This document shows positions 1-7,810 of a stretch of DNA of 37,969 nucleotides, one piece after another (position 1 is the stretch's first letter; every line of letters begins with the position of its first letter). The DNA comes from Thermoplasmata archaeon (GTDB taxonomy: Archaea > Thermoplasmatota > Thermoplasmata > Lutacidiplasmatales > UBA184): the NCBI GenBank assembly GCA_021828195.1, contig JAKASQ010000003.1, positions 87,526 through 125,494 on the forward strand. Reading direction: 5' to 3'. A program made the translations under genes and the position numbers. The notes beneath the pieces were generated by a model. It had not been told where the DNA came from and made no database searches. It was given only the letters and a program-made list of their open reading frames with translations.

Positions 1-304
1 CCCCCACCGAGAAGCTGTACGTCCCGTTCTGCTCCAGGAATGTGATCGTGGAGGAACTCGAATTCTGTGTGGCGTCGTTCATCTCGATCGTCCACGAGGT
101 CCCCGGCGCGAGCCCGGTCTCCACGAACGTCACGCTGTAGTGCGGTGCCGTGCCATCATTCGCCGAGACCAACAAAGTCGCACCGGTGGCCGGGGATGCC
201 CCCACGCCGGACATTGCTGAAACTGCAAGTGCGAGCACAATTGCGGTCAGTCCAATCGCTTCGACGCCGTTGCCTACTCTCGTGCCCAACCGTCCGCGTC
301 TCAT
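1..304 (-). CDS. Secreted surface protein with Ig-like repeat, partial
   Basis: The gene reads leftwards from an ATG at 304 and runs off the left edge, so only about 101 N-terminal residues are visible. A short basic start is followed by a hydrophobic stretch (about residues 15-35) that looks like a Sec signal peptide. Beyond it lies a repeat unit with the pattern YSVTFVETGL, PGTSW, STITF, NGTYSFSVG. Repeats of this kind (VTFxExGLPxGTxW ... GTYxYxVG) are common in large secreted or cell-surface proteins of Thermoplasmata, which is family knowledge. A TATA element (TATAAATA) lies about 27 nt upstream of the ATG, so the mRNA is probably leaderless. The full function cannot be told from this fragment; a surface adhesin or a thermopsin-like peptidase are both possible. 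Confidence 0.75.
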   Translation of the reverse strand, partial: MRRGRLGTRVGNGVEAIGLTAIVLALAVSAMSGVGASPATGATLLVSANDGTAPHYSVTFVETGLAPGTSWTIEMNDATQNSSSSTITFLEQNGTYSFSVG

Positions 305-326
305 TGTCGTTGGAATCCAAGTGGCT

Positions 327-338
327 CTATTTATATCG
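327..338 (-). promoter_or_regulatory. TATA element of the surface-protein gene
   Basis: On the minus strand this reads CGATATAAATAG, a strong archaeal TATA box centred about 27 nt upstream of the ATG at 304. The divergent gene starts at 397, so the same AT-rich patch may also serve it on the plus strand, with a longer leader. Confidence 0.65.
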
Positions 339-396
339 GGCCTCGATTTCCCGACAGGAAATTGAGCCGGATGCTACACCGTCGCCTGGCGAACTC

Positions 397-1467
397 ATGC
401 GGAATCTAAGTGAGTCGGAGGCGTACGTAATCCAGACATTGATCGGGGCGTCTCCGGTCACGGAGCGCGCGCTGATCCAGCAGTGCCACCTTCCCCGTTC
501 CACGTTCCAGTACGTTCGCCGCCGCCTCTACGCAAGGGAGTGGCTTCACGACCGCTACGTGCCTCACCCCCGCGTTACCGGAGTGAGATTCGCCACGGCC
601 GAGGTCCTTTGGCCGTTTGCGGCGCGCCGCGCCGCAGACCTGCAGCGCCTCCAGAGCGACCCCCAGACCGTCGTGGCTTGGAGCTCACCGAATGTCATCT
701 TTTGCGTCCGCCTGACCGCGGAGAGCCCGCCAGCGACTGACTCGCTCGCCAGCAGCCCTCCTCGGGCGCGCTCGCTTCGGATGACGTGTCCCGCGACCGC
801 GGAGGGGGTCCCAGTCTATTTCGATGCCTCGGGGCCCCTTGCCGTTCTGTTTGGGCTGACCCGACCCAGGTCCTACCCGCTTCGCATCCGGGGTCTCGAT
901 CCACCTCCGGGAGACAACGGCGAGGAGCGGCCGGTCTCACCCGACCGAATCAGGGCCGCCGCCGATCTCGTTGCGGCATCCGAGCGTCGGGGCGACTTCC
1001 ATCTTCTCGGCCGCGCGGTACCTCCATTCCCTCTGGGGTTGCCCCGGAATCAAGCACAACTCGTCGCCGATGGATTCGTCCAATGGAGAGTCCTTCCCGA
1101 CCTTGGCCGCCTCCCAAGCTTCCGCGGGCGCATCCTTCATGACTTTGTGTTCGTACACGGCACGCTGATCCGCAAGACCACCGGGACGCGACTCTTGGAA
1201 GAGATCGTATCCGAGTGCGGTGTGTATCCGTACTTGGCGATGGTGGATGGAGATCGCACCGGCGATGTCCTCCTCGCGTTTCTCGCTGTGGGACACGGAA
1301 CTGAACGCTCTCGGTCCTTAGGACGGAAGATTTCCGTACAGGCATTCTTCGAAGATCGCCTACACGCCATTACGATCGTTCGCGAGTCGATGCAGTGGCT
1401 CCGGCCCGTCATCGATCACCGGTACGAGGGTCTGATGTCCCATACGGGGACGAATCGCGCCGAATAG
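397..1467 (+). CDS. Winged-helix DNA-binding protein, unknown regulon
   Basis: This 356-residue protein opens with a winged-helix fold. Residues about 5-65 contain SESEAYVIQTLI, then ALIQQCHLPRSTFQYVRRRL as the recognition-helix region, as in MarR- and TrmB-like archaeal regulators. The remaining 290 residues match no family I recognise and may be a sensor or effector domain. The reading frame is open further upstream to 67, but that part overlaps the divergent secreted-protein gene and looks like its shadow, so the ATG at 397 is chosen. No good Shine-Dalgarno sequence precedes it. Head-to-head placement with the surface-protein gene suggests, without proof, that it controls that gene. Confidence 0.6.
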   Translation: MRNLSESEAYVIQTLIGASPVTERALIQQCHLPRSTFQYVRRRLYAREWLHDRYVPHPRVTGVRFATAEVLWPFAARRAADLQRLQSDPQTVVAWSSPNVIFCVRLTAESPPATDSLASSPPRARSLRMTCPATAEGVPVYFDASGPLAVLFGLTRPRSYPLRIRGLDPPPGDNGEERPVSPDRIRAAADLVAASERRGDFHLLGRAVPPFPLGLPRNQAQLVADGFVQWRVLPDLGRLPSFRGRILHDFVFVHGTLIRKTTGTRLLEEIVSECGVYPYLAMVDGDRTGDVLLAFLAVGHGTERSRSLGRKISVQAFFEDRLHAITIVRESMQWLRPVIDHRYEGLMSHTGTNRAE

Positions 1468-1984
1468 ATCGGGCGGGTCGGACGACGCCACGCATCGAAC
1501 CGCCAGGCGACCGGAGGAAGCGTTCGACGCTCTGGACGATGAAGATCGTGCCCGGCGAGGGGTGGGCGCCACGGTGACGAGGGCGAGAACCTGACCTCAT
1601 CGAACTGGACCTCCCTCAGCGACTGCACCGTCCGTTCCTGTTGGGCCCACGTGAGAGTACCGGTAACTGCTCGACCACTGCCGCAGAGCGCGGCCCGCAC
1701 TGACGCGAGAACGCCCGACGGCTTACGCGGATCGAGTACCGCCGTGTCGCTGGCCCGGTGGGGGCCGCACACCGCAACGGAACGAGGATCGCAGGAGCGC
1801 CCGGGTGCTTCAGGGCCACGACATCCCCCCTCCGATCAACGACTCTCGCTCGCTGCGCCCTGTACCCATCACCACATCCCGGGCTTAGGAGAGCGAGGAA
1901 GGCCATCCGGACCGCCCCCGCCCCACCCTGAAGCTCCGGCTCGTGTTCCCCGTAAGTCGTAGATCCACCCGCGCACGGTCGCCG
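1468..1984. other. Intergenic stretch, no gene recognised
   Basis: About 510 bp between the winged-helix gene and the tRNA-Gly promoter. Open frames exist on both strands, but their predicted proteins are rich in Arg, Pro and Ser and show no recognisable motif, as expected of GC-rich non-coding DNA. I found no SRP or RNase P RNA core motif here. Confidence 0.5.
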
Positions 1985-1992
1985 TTTTATGG
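1985..1992 (+). promoter_or_regulatory. Probable TATA element of tRNA-Gly(GCC)
   Basis: TTTTATGG lies about 35 nt upstream of the first base of the mature tRNA. This fits an archaeal TATA box plus a short 5' leader removed by RNase P. Confidence 0.45.
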
Positions 1993-2023
1993 GGCCACGG
2001 CTCCGAGGAGGAGTCGGCGACAC

Positions 2024-2096
2024 GCGGGCATAGTGTAGTCTGGTATCACATAGGCTTGCCAAGCCTATAACTCGGGTTCAAATCCCGGTGCCCGCA
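2024..2096 (+). tRNA. tRNA-Gly(GCC)
   Basis: The acceptor strands GCGGGCA (2024-2030) and TGCCCGC (2089-2095) pair perfectly, with discriminator A at 2096. The anticodon stem TAGGC/GCCTA closes the loop TTGCCAA, giving anticodon GCC at 2058-2060. The T-arm has the usual GGTTCAAATCC core. There is no intron, and CCA is not encoded. Confidence 0.96.
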
Positions 2097-2115
2097 CCTC
2101 GACCGAGGCGCTCGC

Positions 2116-3171
2116 CTACCGTCCTTGAGGTACGCCGAGCCACGCTTCGAGCCGCTTCAGGTTCTCCAAGGTGCCCATCACGAGGAGCGCGTCGCCGGGT
2201 TGGAAGTGGAAGGACGCCGAAGGGTTGAGCGCTGTGACGTACTCGCCAGGGCCCCTCGGGCGCGCGTACCCGATGACGATGCAACCGGAAGCGGCGCGCA
2301 CCATCGTCTCGGCCTCCGAGAGCGTCTGGCGAGAGAGCGGGGTCTTCTCGGTGAGCACGTATTCGCCGATGTCCGCCCCGTAGGCGGCGCTCGTGAGGTC
2401 TTCGAAGACGTTGACCACCTCGGGCCGGAATGCGGCGTTGGCGACGAGGCGGCCTCCCATGTCGTTGGGGGAAGCCACGTATGTAACCCCGGCGCCGCGC
2501 AGCGTGGGCCGCAGCTCCGCACGGGCGACCGATACCACGATCCGTACGTTCGGGGCGATCTGCCGGACCGCGAGCGCGATGATCAGGTTGGTCGTGTCGT
2601 CCGGGGTGCAGATGACGACGGCTTTCGCTGCGGACGCATTCAATCGGTTCAGGACGTCGGAATCTCCCGTGGGATAGAAGCTTGCGTAGATTCGGTGCTC
2701 CGGCGCGAGCGCCCGTATGTTGGGGAGCTCGTTGATGTCCGTCGTCGCGACCGCGACGCGCTCGCCGACGGCGAGGAGCTCGCGGACCGCCGCGCGGCCC
2801 ACTCCGGCGTAGCCGATGACGACGACGTGACCGGTGAAATTCGTTCCGAGCATGCCGAGGTTCCGCTTGTGGGACTCGTCGTTCACGATCCCGATGATGA
2901 TAGAGATGAGGTACGCCGTCAGGAACACTGCGACCAGAATGACGCCGATCGTGAACCAGCGAGCATTCGGCGTCGTGGGAACGACGTCCCCGTAGCCGAC
3001 GGTCGCGATCGTTACGACCGCCCAGTAGAACGACGTGCCTAGGTCGTCGCTCCCACCCTCGAGCAGGTAGAACCCGGCGCTGGCGCCGAGGAGGAGCGCC
3101 GCGTACGCCGCGAGGAACTTCCACAGCCGTCGCAGCAATGCGTTGTAGAACCCTACATGACCGCTCGCCAC
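2116..3171 (-). CDS. Potassium channel with RCK (TrkA-N/TrkA-C) domain
   Basis: A 351-residue membrane channel of the two-helix MthK/Kch type. TM1 is at about residues 18-37, then a pore helix with the selectivity filter TVGYGD at 57-62, then TM2 at about 72-95. A Rossmann-type RCK domain follows: HVVVIGYAGVG near 115-125, where the usual GxGxxG is GYAGVG, and TPDDTTN further on. A TrkA-C regulatory domain ends the protein (about 225-345). Filter and domain order indicate selective K+ conduction gated by a ligand bound to the RCK ring; the ligand cannot be read from sequence. The start is GTG at 3171. A weak AGTTAC element about 26 nt upstream may be its TATA box. It is convergent with tRNA-Gly and has no obvious operon partner. 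Confidence 0.9.
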   Translation of the reverse strand: MASGHVGFYNALLRRLWKFLAAYAALLLGASAGFYLLEGGSDDLGTSFYWAVVTIATVGYGDVVPTTPNARWFTIGVILVAVFLTAYLISIIIGIVNDESHKRNLGMLGTNFTGHVVVIGYAGVGRAAVRELLAVGERVAVATTDINELPNIRALAPEHRIYASFYPTGDSDVLNRLNASAAKAVVICTPDDTTNLIIALAVRQIAPNVRIVVSVARAELRPTLRGAGVTYVASPNDMGGRLVANAAFRPEVVNVFEDLTSAAYGADIGEYVLTEKTPLSRQTLSEAETMVRAASGCIVIGYARPRGPGEYVTALNPSASFHFQPGDALLVMGTLENLKRLEAWLGVPQGR

Positions 3172-3277
3172 GTTCGCCGAAGTACCATCGAGGGGTAACT
3201 CTTTCTGTCTCGCTGCAAATCGCCGGCCCCGGGGGGACGGCCCGGACGGCGGGGGTCCTGCCGGGTCCTAGCAAATG

Positions 3278-3286
3278 CTAAGTAGG
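3278..3286 (+). promoter_or_regulatory. TATA-like element of rpoK
   Basis: GCTAAGTAG is centred about 28 nt before the ATG at 3311. The same TAAGTAGG core precedes rps3ae at about 30600, which supports both being promoter elements and favours 3311 as the rpoK start. Confidence 0.5.
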
Positions 3287-3310
3287 CTTGCCCAGGTGGA
3301 TGAGCACTTG

Positions 3311-3568
3311 ATGGCCGCTACTCCCGTCGCGGCCCTCGGAGATGCTGTCGTGACCACCGGTGTTCCTGCATCGCCGAAGGGGCCGGCAGATTTCACGCGG
3401 TTCGAACGGGCGCGCATCCTCGGCGCTCGGGCCCTTCAGATCTCGCTCGGTGCCCCCATCCTGATCGAGCTTCCGCCCTCCATGATCGACCCGGTCGAGA
3501 TTGCCGAGCGCGAGTTCGCGGCGGACGTCATCCCGATCACGGTCCGTGCCGGCCCGCCGCACGCGTAA
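3311..3568 (+). CDS. rpoK: DNA-directed RNA polymerase subunit Rpo6 (RpoK)
   Basis: An 85-residue homologue of archaeal Rpo6/RpoK, eukaryotic RPB6 and bacterial omega, which helps assemble and stabilise RNA polymerase by clamping the largest subunit. The diagnostic core is [21 protein letters not shown], then [10 protein letters not shown] and IPITVR at the C-terminus. An ATG 12 codons upstream (3275) is also in frame. I prefer 3311 because the TATA-like element at 3278-3286 sits about 28 nt before it, as expected for a short or absent leader. The gene stands alone between the divergent potassium channel and the convergent MTA-phosphorylase operon. Confidence 0.92.
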   Translation: MAATPVAALGDAVVTTGVPASPKGPADFTRFERARILGARALQISLGAPILIELPPSMIDPVEIAEREFAADVIPITVRAGPPHA

Positions 3569-3583
3569 TGTGCCCGGGGGCGC

Positions 3584-4387
3584 TCACACTCCGGCTTGAT
3601 CGAGGGCGTGCGCGCACGTGCACGTCGGGGCGCGCGCGAGCCGTGGGATCAGCGCAGAGAGGAGTTTGCGCATACGCTCGACGTTACGGTTCATGGTCTC
3701 GATGATCTCACGCATCTCGACCGGGTGCTCTGCCCACACGTCGTAGTCGGTCACCATGGCCAGGCAGGCATAGCACAGGCACCGCTCGCGCGCGAGAGTG
3801 ACCTCGGGCACCAGCGTCATCCCGATGATGTCCGCGAATCCTCGGAAGAATTTCGACTCGGCGCGCGTGGAGAAGCGTGGACCCTCGATGCAGACGTACG
3901 TCGAGCCTTCCGCGAAGGGGCTCGAGAGCTCCCGGCCGGTCGCGGACGCCTGCGCGAGCAGGTCCGGACAGAACGGGTCGGCCATCGACACGTGATAGAC
4001 CCGACCTCCGTCGTGGAACGTGGTGGGCCTCTGCTTGGTGAAGTCGACGAACTGACGGGGCAGCACGAACGTGCCCGGAGCGAGCTCTTCCCGGAGCGAG
4101 CCGACCGAGCTCACGGTCACGATGGCATCCGCGCCGAGCGCCCGGAGCGCGTCGATGTTCGCTCGATAGTTCACCCGGTGCGGTGGAATGGTGTGGCCGA
4201 CGCCGTGGCGCGGGAGGAACAGGGTACGCACGCCGCCCACTTCCCCCTCCTCGATCGGGGCCGATGGGGCCCCCCAGGGCGTCGAGATCCGGTGCATCTT
4301 GCTCTCCCCAGCGAATATCCTGGAGAGACCGCTGCCTCCGATCACCGCGATCGTGCGGCGGGGTGGGGTCTCCGCGACGGGGGTCAC
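3584..4387 (-). CDS. mtnP: S-methyl-5'-thioadenosine phosphorylase
   Basis: A 267-residue cytoplasmic enzyme of the trimeric purine nucleoside phosphorylase/MTAP family. It phosphorolyses 5'-methylthioadenosine, the by-product of polyamine synthesis and radical SAM chemistry, to adenine and methylthioribose-1-phosphate. Visible family marks are the N-terminal phosphate-loop GGSGL (about 18-22), PRHGVGH with PPHRVNYRAN, the VSSVGSL strand, CIEGPRFSTRAES, IGMTLVPE and the purine-site region TDYDVWAEHP. The MTA-specific Asp/Trp signature (DYDVW) favours MTAP over inosine-preferring relatives, but an archaeal MTA/MTI phosphorylase is possible. The C-terminus has a CxC pair (TCTC), as in some thermophilic members. 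It is the last gene of a three-gene operon and overlaps the translin gene by 4 bp. Confidence 0.93.
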   Translation of the reverse strand: MTPVAETPPRRTIAVIGGSGLSRIFAGESKMHRISTPWGAPSAPIEEGEVGGVRTLFLPRHGVGHTIPPHRVNYRANIDALRALGADAIVTVSSVGSLREELAPGTFVLPRQFVDFTKQRPTTFHDGGRVYHVSMADPFCPDLLAQASATGRELSSPFAEGSTYVCIEGPRFSTRAESKFFRGFADIIGMTLVPEVTLARERCLCYACLAMVTDYDVWAEHPVEMREIIETMNRNVERMRKLLSALIPRLARAPTCTCAHALDQAGV

Positions 4388-5055
4388 GGCGTCCCCCTCC
4401 GAGGGGCGGCCCGGGGTCGGTTGCGCGCCCCGACGCGGGCCATGACGACCTCTCCCCGGGTCCGTTCGAGTAAGGATCTCGCGGTGTCCTGCTTCGGTTT
4501 GAGCGGCACGATGGCCCGGGTAGTGTCGAAACGCATCAAGGTATGGTAGAGGCTCGCCATGAGCTCGAGGTACGCCTCGGCCCGGTCGAGGTCGTCCGCC
4601 GCGAGGCGATCGAGCGTGAGACGGCGCACTTCCCCGACTACATCGCCGAGGCCGAGAAGATAAGACTCCACGTCGACCCCCACCTCGGACGGAGAAGGCA
4701 ACCGTCGCCCTCCGACGATGGCCGCCAGGAGGAGCGCCTCGCTCGCCTCTTGGAAGGCGTCGCGCGCGAGGGAGGCGTCCACGCGCGCACCGCGGTTGAG
4801 ATACTGGGCGAGCGCACGCGTCTCGTCCCGGAGCATGTGGAGGTCGGATGCGGAGGCGGCCCCGCCGTGCAGCTGGATCATGGTACCCTGGGCATGGCGT
4901 CGAAGGCGCCGGGCGCGCGCATCCAGGTCCTCGCGTCGGCGCTCCCGGTCTCGGAGATGGGCCTCGATGCTCTCGACGACCGGTTCCGGTACGCCCGCGA
5001 ACCGTCGCTTCGGACTACCGGAAGAGCGTGAACCGGGCATCGTCGTTCCCTCCAT
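4384..5055 (-). CDS. Translin-family nucleic-acid-binding protein
   Basis: A 223-residue, almost entirely helical protein. Its C-terminal half carries the family pattern YLLGLGDVVGEVRRL, DDLDRAEAYLELMASLYHTLM and PLKPKQDTARSLLERTRGEV. Archaeal translins (COG2178) resemble eukaryotic translin/TRAX, octameric proteins that bind single-stranded RNA or DNA and, in TRAX, cut RNA. The role in archaea is unsettled. The first of two possible ATG starts (5055 and 5040) overlaps the upstream DUF357 gene by 41 bp. The downstream end overlaps mtnP by 4 bp, so translational coupling is likely. The Arg-rich tail after about residue 205 is poorly conserved in kind. Confidence 0.88.
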   Translation of the reverse strand: MEGTTMPGSRSSGSPKRRFAGVPEPVVESIEAHLRDRERRREDLDARARRLRRHAQGTMIQLHGGAASASDLHMLRDETRALAQYLNRGARVDASLARDAFQEASEALLLAAIVGGRRLPSPSEVGVDVESYLLGLGDVVGEVRRLTLDRLAADDLDRAEAYLELMASLYHTLMRFDTTRAIVPLKPKQDTARSLLERTRGEVVMARVGARNRPRAAPRRGTP

Positions 5056-5299
5056 CTAGGATCCCGAGCCGCACGCCCGCGTCAAGCCACGCATGGGCAT
5101 AGCTCGCGGCGGCGAGGGCCCGTTCGAGATCTCCCGTCTCGGCAAAATGCTCGGCGTCCGTGAGATAGGCCTTGGCCATCGCGAGGTAATCGTCGGCGGC
5201 TCCCGCGAGGAACGAGCGTCGCGGGGCGGCGGGCCGCACGCGCTGGAGCGCCTCCCGCGTGAGCTCGAGATACTTCGCGTACAGCGGCCGATCGGTCAC
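5015..5299 (-). CDS. DUF357 family protein
   Basis: A 94-residue helical protein matching the archaeal DUF357 pattern: YLAMAKAYLTDAEHF followed by GDLERALAAASYAHAWLDAGVRLGI. The function is unknown; the fold is a small helical bundle of TPR-like size. The start is GTG at 5299. A TATA box at 5325-5332 lies about 28 nt upstream, so the transcript should be nearly leaderless and this should be the first gene of the DUF357-translin-mtnP operon. DUF357 and translin genes neighbouring each other suggests a shared, probably RNA-related, role, but that is inference. Confidence 0.85.
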   Translation of the reverse strand: MTDRPLYAKYLELTREALQRVRPAAPRRSFLAGAADDYLAMAKAYLTDAEHFAETGDLERALAAASYAHAWLDAGVRLGILDGGNDDARFTLFR

Positions 5300-5324
5300 G
5301 GTGGAGAACCGATGGCGGGCCGGC

Positions 5325-5332
5325 GATATAAC
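5325..5332 (-). promoter_or_regulatory. TATA element of the DUF357-translin-mtnP operon
   Basis: The minus strand reads GTTATATC, centred about 28 nt upstream of the GTG start at 5299. Confidence 0.6.
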
Positions 5333-5344
5333 GCGGGCGCGGCC

Positions 5345-5800
5345 CTACTCCGGAGCCTTCTTCCAGTCCTTGAGGAAACGGGCGATCCCGATGTCCGTGA
5401 GGGGATGGACCGGAAGCTTCTCCATCACCGCCTGCGGCATCGTCGCAATGTCCGCACCGAGCCGGGCCGCCTCGAGCACGTGCATCGGGTGGCGCACGCT
5501 CGCGACCCAGACCTCCGTCGGGTACTCGTGGTGGCGGTAGATCGTCAAGATGTCGCGGACGAAATCCGTGCTGTTCTCGCTGTGATCATCGAGGCGCCCG
5601 ATGAATGGGCTAACGTCGGCCGCGACGACCTCGGCTGGCACCGAGGGGACCCCGAGGGCGCAGATCTCGCGGAGCACGTCTTCGAGCTCTCGACCCTCCT
5701 TCGCGACCCGGGTCGGGTTCGTGGTGACCCCGTCCAAGATCCCAATCTCCCACACCGTGCGAATCTCCTGGACGCTCGCGGTGTCCAAGAATAGCTTCAT
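5345..5800 (-). CDS. Transaldolase/FSA-like protein lacking its central barrel segment
   Basis: The start (MKLFLDTAS, EIGILDGVTTNPTRVAKEGR) and end (SPFIGRLDD, ASVRHPMHVLEAARLGADIATMP, HPLTDIGIARFLKDW) are excellent matches to small transaldolases and fructose-6-phosphate aldolases (TalC/FSA). The product is, however, only 151 residues where the family has about 215-220. At the family's PVSAEVV position the frame jumps straight to VSPFIGRLDD (here SVPAEVVAADVSPFIGR). Roughly 60-65 residues are therefore missing in frame. In relatives that segment holds the KIPxTxEG strand with the Schiff-base lysine and the TNVTLVFS strand. The remaining protein cannot form the normal (beta/alpha)8 active site. 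It may be a pseudogene, an assembly deletion or a repurposed remnant. The frame is otherwise intact. Confidence 0.85.
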   Translation of the reverse strand: MKLFLDTASVQEIRTVWEIGILDGVTTNPTRVAKEGRELEDVLREICALGVPSVPAEVVAADVSPFIGRLDDHSENSTDFVRDILTIYRHHEYPTEVWVASVRHPMHVLEAARLGADIATMPQAVMEKLPVHPLTDIGIARFLKDWKKAPE

Positions 5801-5968
5801 GGTCGGTCCTCCCTCGTTCCCTTGGGCCAAGTGAACTTTCCCCGGCGCACGCAGGGACTCCCGTGGCTCCTCCTGGATCCGCGCTTCGGAGAGCCGGGAC
5901 GACCCCGGGATCTCGGATCCTCTCCGATCCCTCCGAAGATGTCCGGCAGGAGCGGGAGCCAGGGGGTT

Positions 5969-6913
5969 CTATCGGACGGTGGAGGAACGGGGTGCCCGAG
6001 CGCGACGGGGTGATCGTCCGACGGCAGACTTGCCGGACGTGCGTGGCCGAAGTGCGGCCAGGCTACGCAGGTCGGTCGCGTAGCGAGTGTACCCGTTCCC
6101 GTCGAGCGGAGTTTCGAGATATCCGGGGATCGCTCTCCAGTGCCGGTCGTTCACGAGATGGCGGAACCCTTCGAGCCCGATCTCCCCATGTCCGATGTTC
6201 TCGTGGCGATCGAGGTGGGAGCCGAGTCCCGATTTGGCATCGTTCAGGTGGAACGCATGCACTTGCTCGATCCCGATGGTGTCCCGGATGCGATCGATGA
6301 GCGTTCCATAGTCCTCCGCCGCGCGAAAATCGAACCCCGCCGCGAAGAGGTGGCAGGTGTCGAGGGCGACGCCGGCGCGAGCGGGGGTTTCGAGCCCGGC
6401 GAGAATCATCTGGAGCTCCTCGAAGTTGGAGCAGAGCGTCGTGCCCTGTCCCGCCGAGTTTTCGAGCAGCGCGCGCACGTGGACCCCCGGCGTGGCGAGG
6501 AAGGCGTCGTTCAGGTTCGCCGTGATCGACGCGATGCCGGCTTCGACCCCGGAACCCGTGTGGGCCCCCGGATGGAAGATCAATCCGTCGATCCCGAGGA
6601 GCTCCGCGCGTTGGATCTCATCGAGAAACGCCTTCCGGGACTGCCGGAGCATCGCGGACCTGGGGCTGGCGAGATTGAGGAGATAACCGTGATGTACCGC
6701 CGTGGCCCGGAGCCCCTCCCGGACCACCGCCTCGCGGAACCGAAGGGCCGCCTCGGGGGCGATAGGGGGACCGGCCCACATTTGCGGGCTCTTGGAGAAG
6801 ATCTGGATCGCTTCGCAGCCGATCTGCCGGCCCTCCACGGGAGCGTTGGCGAGTCCCCCCGCGATGCCGATGTGCGCGCCGAGGTACACGGGTCGGGACG
6901 GAACTCGGCGCAC
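5969..6913 (-). CDS. nfo: Endonuclease IV (AP endonuclease)
   Basis: A 314-residue TIM-barrel enzyme that cuts DNA 5' to abasic sites in base excision repair. All the zinc-ligand motifs of the family are present in order: LGAHIGIAGGL near the start, VHHGYLLN, FHPGAHTG, LLENSAGQG, DTCHLFAAGFD, FHLNDAK with LGSHLDRHENIGHGEIG, and YLETPLDG. The start is GTG at 6913, and a second in-frame GTG lies 8 codons later, just before YLGAH. The last 30 residues are a basic Arg/Ser-rich tail beyond the catalytic core. The gene lies 36 bp downstream of a membrane-protein gene on the same strand, so cotranscription is possible. Confidence 0.93.
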   Translation of the reverse strand: MRRVPSRPVYLGAHIGIAGGLANAPVEGRQIGCEAIQIFSKSPQMWAGPPIAPEAALRFREAVVREGLRATAVHHGYLLNLASPRSAMLRQSRKAFLDEIQRAELLGIDGLIFHPGAHTGSGVEAGIASITANLNDAFLATPGVHVRALLENSAGQGTTLCSNFEELQMILAGLETPARAGVALDTCHLFAAGFDFRAAEDYGTLIDRIRDTIGIEQVHAFHLNDAKSGLGSHLDRHENIGHGEIGLEGFRHLVNDRHWRAIPGYLETPLDGNGYTRYATDLRSLAALRPRTSGKSAVGRSPRRARAPRSSTVR

Positions 6914-6948
6914 TTAGGGTTTGTCGAATTTCGCCCGGCGTCGCGGGG

Positions 6949-7707
6949 TCAGGCGGGGGCCGTGGGGGGACCTGAACGGTGCGCTCCTCCGAGGACGAAG
7001 AGCGGCGCGAGAATGCCGAAGAGCGGCGCGAGGATCACGATGTACTGCAGGCCCGGAACGTGGGTGAGCAGGCCCGCAAAGGGAAGCACCAGGATAACGA
7101 GCAGGAGCAGGTAAAGAACGCCTCCCATGATCAAGAGCGCGGAGGGGATCCGACCTCCTCCGATGAAGAGGCCGATGACGACCCCGACGCTGCCCGCCCA
7201 ACCGAGCCAGAACCCGATGACCGCCGTGGCGGCGCCGAGGGGGCTCTGCGAGTTGAGGCACGACAGCGCCTGGGTGGGTTGGCCGCGGATGCATGCGGTG
7301 ATCGAGTCCAGCGATCCCAGGAAGTACGACGCGCCAACGATGACCAGGATGAAGCCGATCGATCCGACCCAGCATAGAGCGATCGCGACGTCAAACCGCG
7401 GATCCTCCTTGCGCAGCGCACTGAATCCCCATCGGTACATCATCAACGACAAGAGGAACAACAGGGCGCCGGCGATCAGGAGCCAGTTGGTGTACTGCAG
7501 GAAGGTGGAGTCGAAGGGGAGGAGGCCCCCGGGGTTGTAAGCCGCGAGCCAGAGGAACGCGGCGGGAAGCGCGATCGCAGCAACTGCACCGACGAAGCCG
7601 GCCCACGCACCCATCCGAAAGCGATGCAGCCCCTTCTGCTCGTGGCGGTTGAGGGAATCGTCGTACGGTTCCGGAGCGGAGGCCGTGGCACCCGGACTCC
7701 CGGTCAT
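6949..7707 (-). CDS. Multi-pass membrane protein, DUF973-like
   Basis: A 252-residue protein with a charged N-terminal stretch (about 1-30) followed by five or six hydrophobic segments: GAWAGFVGAVAAIALPAAFL, YTNWLLIAGALLFLLSLMM, ALCWVGSIGFILVIVGASYFL, VIGFWLGWAGSVGVVIGLFI, LLIMGGVLYLLLLVILVLPF and a last pair near the C-terminus. Charge pattern and length resemble archaeal DUF973/DUF996-type membrane proteins of unknown function, but I cannot assign the family firmly. Two Cys residues (CIRGQ, LSCLN) lie in the loop between helices 3 and 4 and may form an external disulphide. No transporter or enzyme signature is visible. Confidence 0.7.
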   Translation of the reverse strand: MTGSPGATASAPEPYDDSLNRHEQKGLHRFRMGAWAGFVGAVAAIALPAAFLWLAAYNPGGLLPFDSTFLQYTNWLLIAGALLFLLSLMMYRWGFSALRKEDPRFDVAIALCWVGSIGFILVIVGASYFLGSLDSITACIRGQPTQALSCLNSQSPLGAATAVIGFWLGWAGSVGVVIGLFIGGGRIPSALLIMGGVLYLLLLVILVLPFAGLLTHVPGLQYIVILAPLFGILAPLFVLGGAHRSGPPTAPA

Positions 7708-7792
7708 CGCGTCTCTCGCGCGCCCTGGACCCCCCCACGTGGAGGATCCGATGGCAACCTGTCTACCCCCGACCGGCTACAGAAACGTTCAT

Positions 7793-7807
7793 CCCCGGTA
7801 CCCGGGG
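7793..7807 (-). terminator. GC hairpin just past the 5S rRNA 3' end
   Basis: CCCCGG and CCGGGG pair around a 3-nt loop, starting 4 nt beyond the 3' end of 5S rRNA on the minus strand. A short T-containing stretch (GTTTCTG) follows. It may aid termination or 3' processing; archaeal terminators usually rely on T-tracts, so this is uncertain. Confidence 0.35.
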
Positions 7808-7810
7808 AGA

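Noticed and set aside
67-396. N-terminal extension of the winged-helix protein
   Set aside because: It lies antisense to the secreted-protein gene, is Arg/Ser-rich and has no domain; the fold begins right after the ATG at 397.
1616-2062. Minus-strand protein of 148 residues
   Set aside because: It overlaps most of tRNA-Gly(GCC), has no recognisable motif and has a composition expected of non-coding GC-rich DNA.
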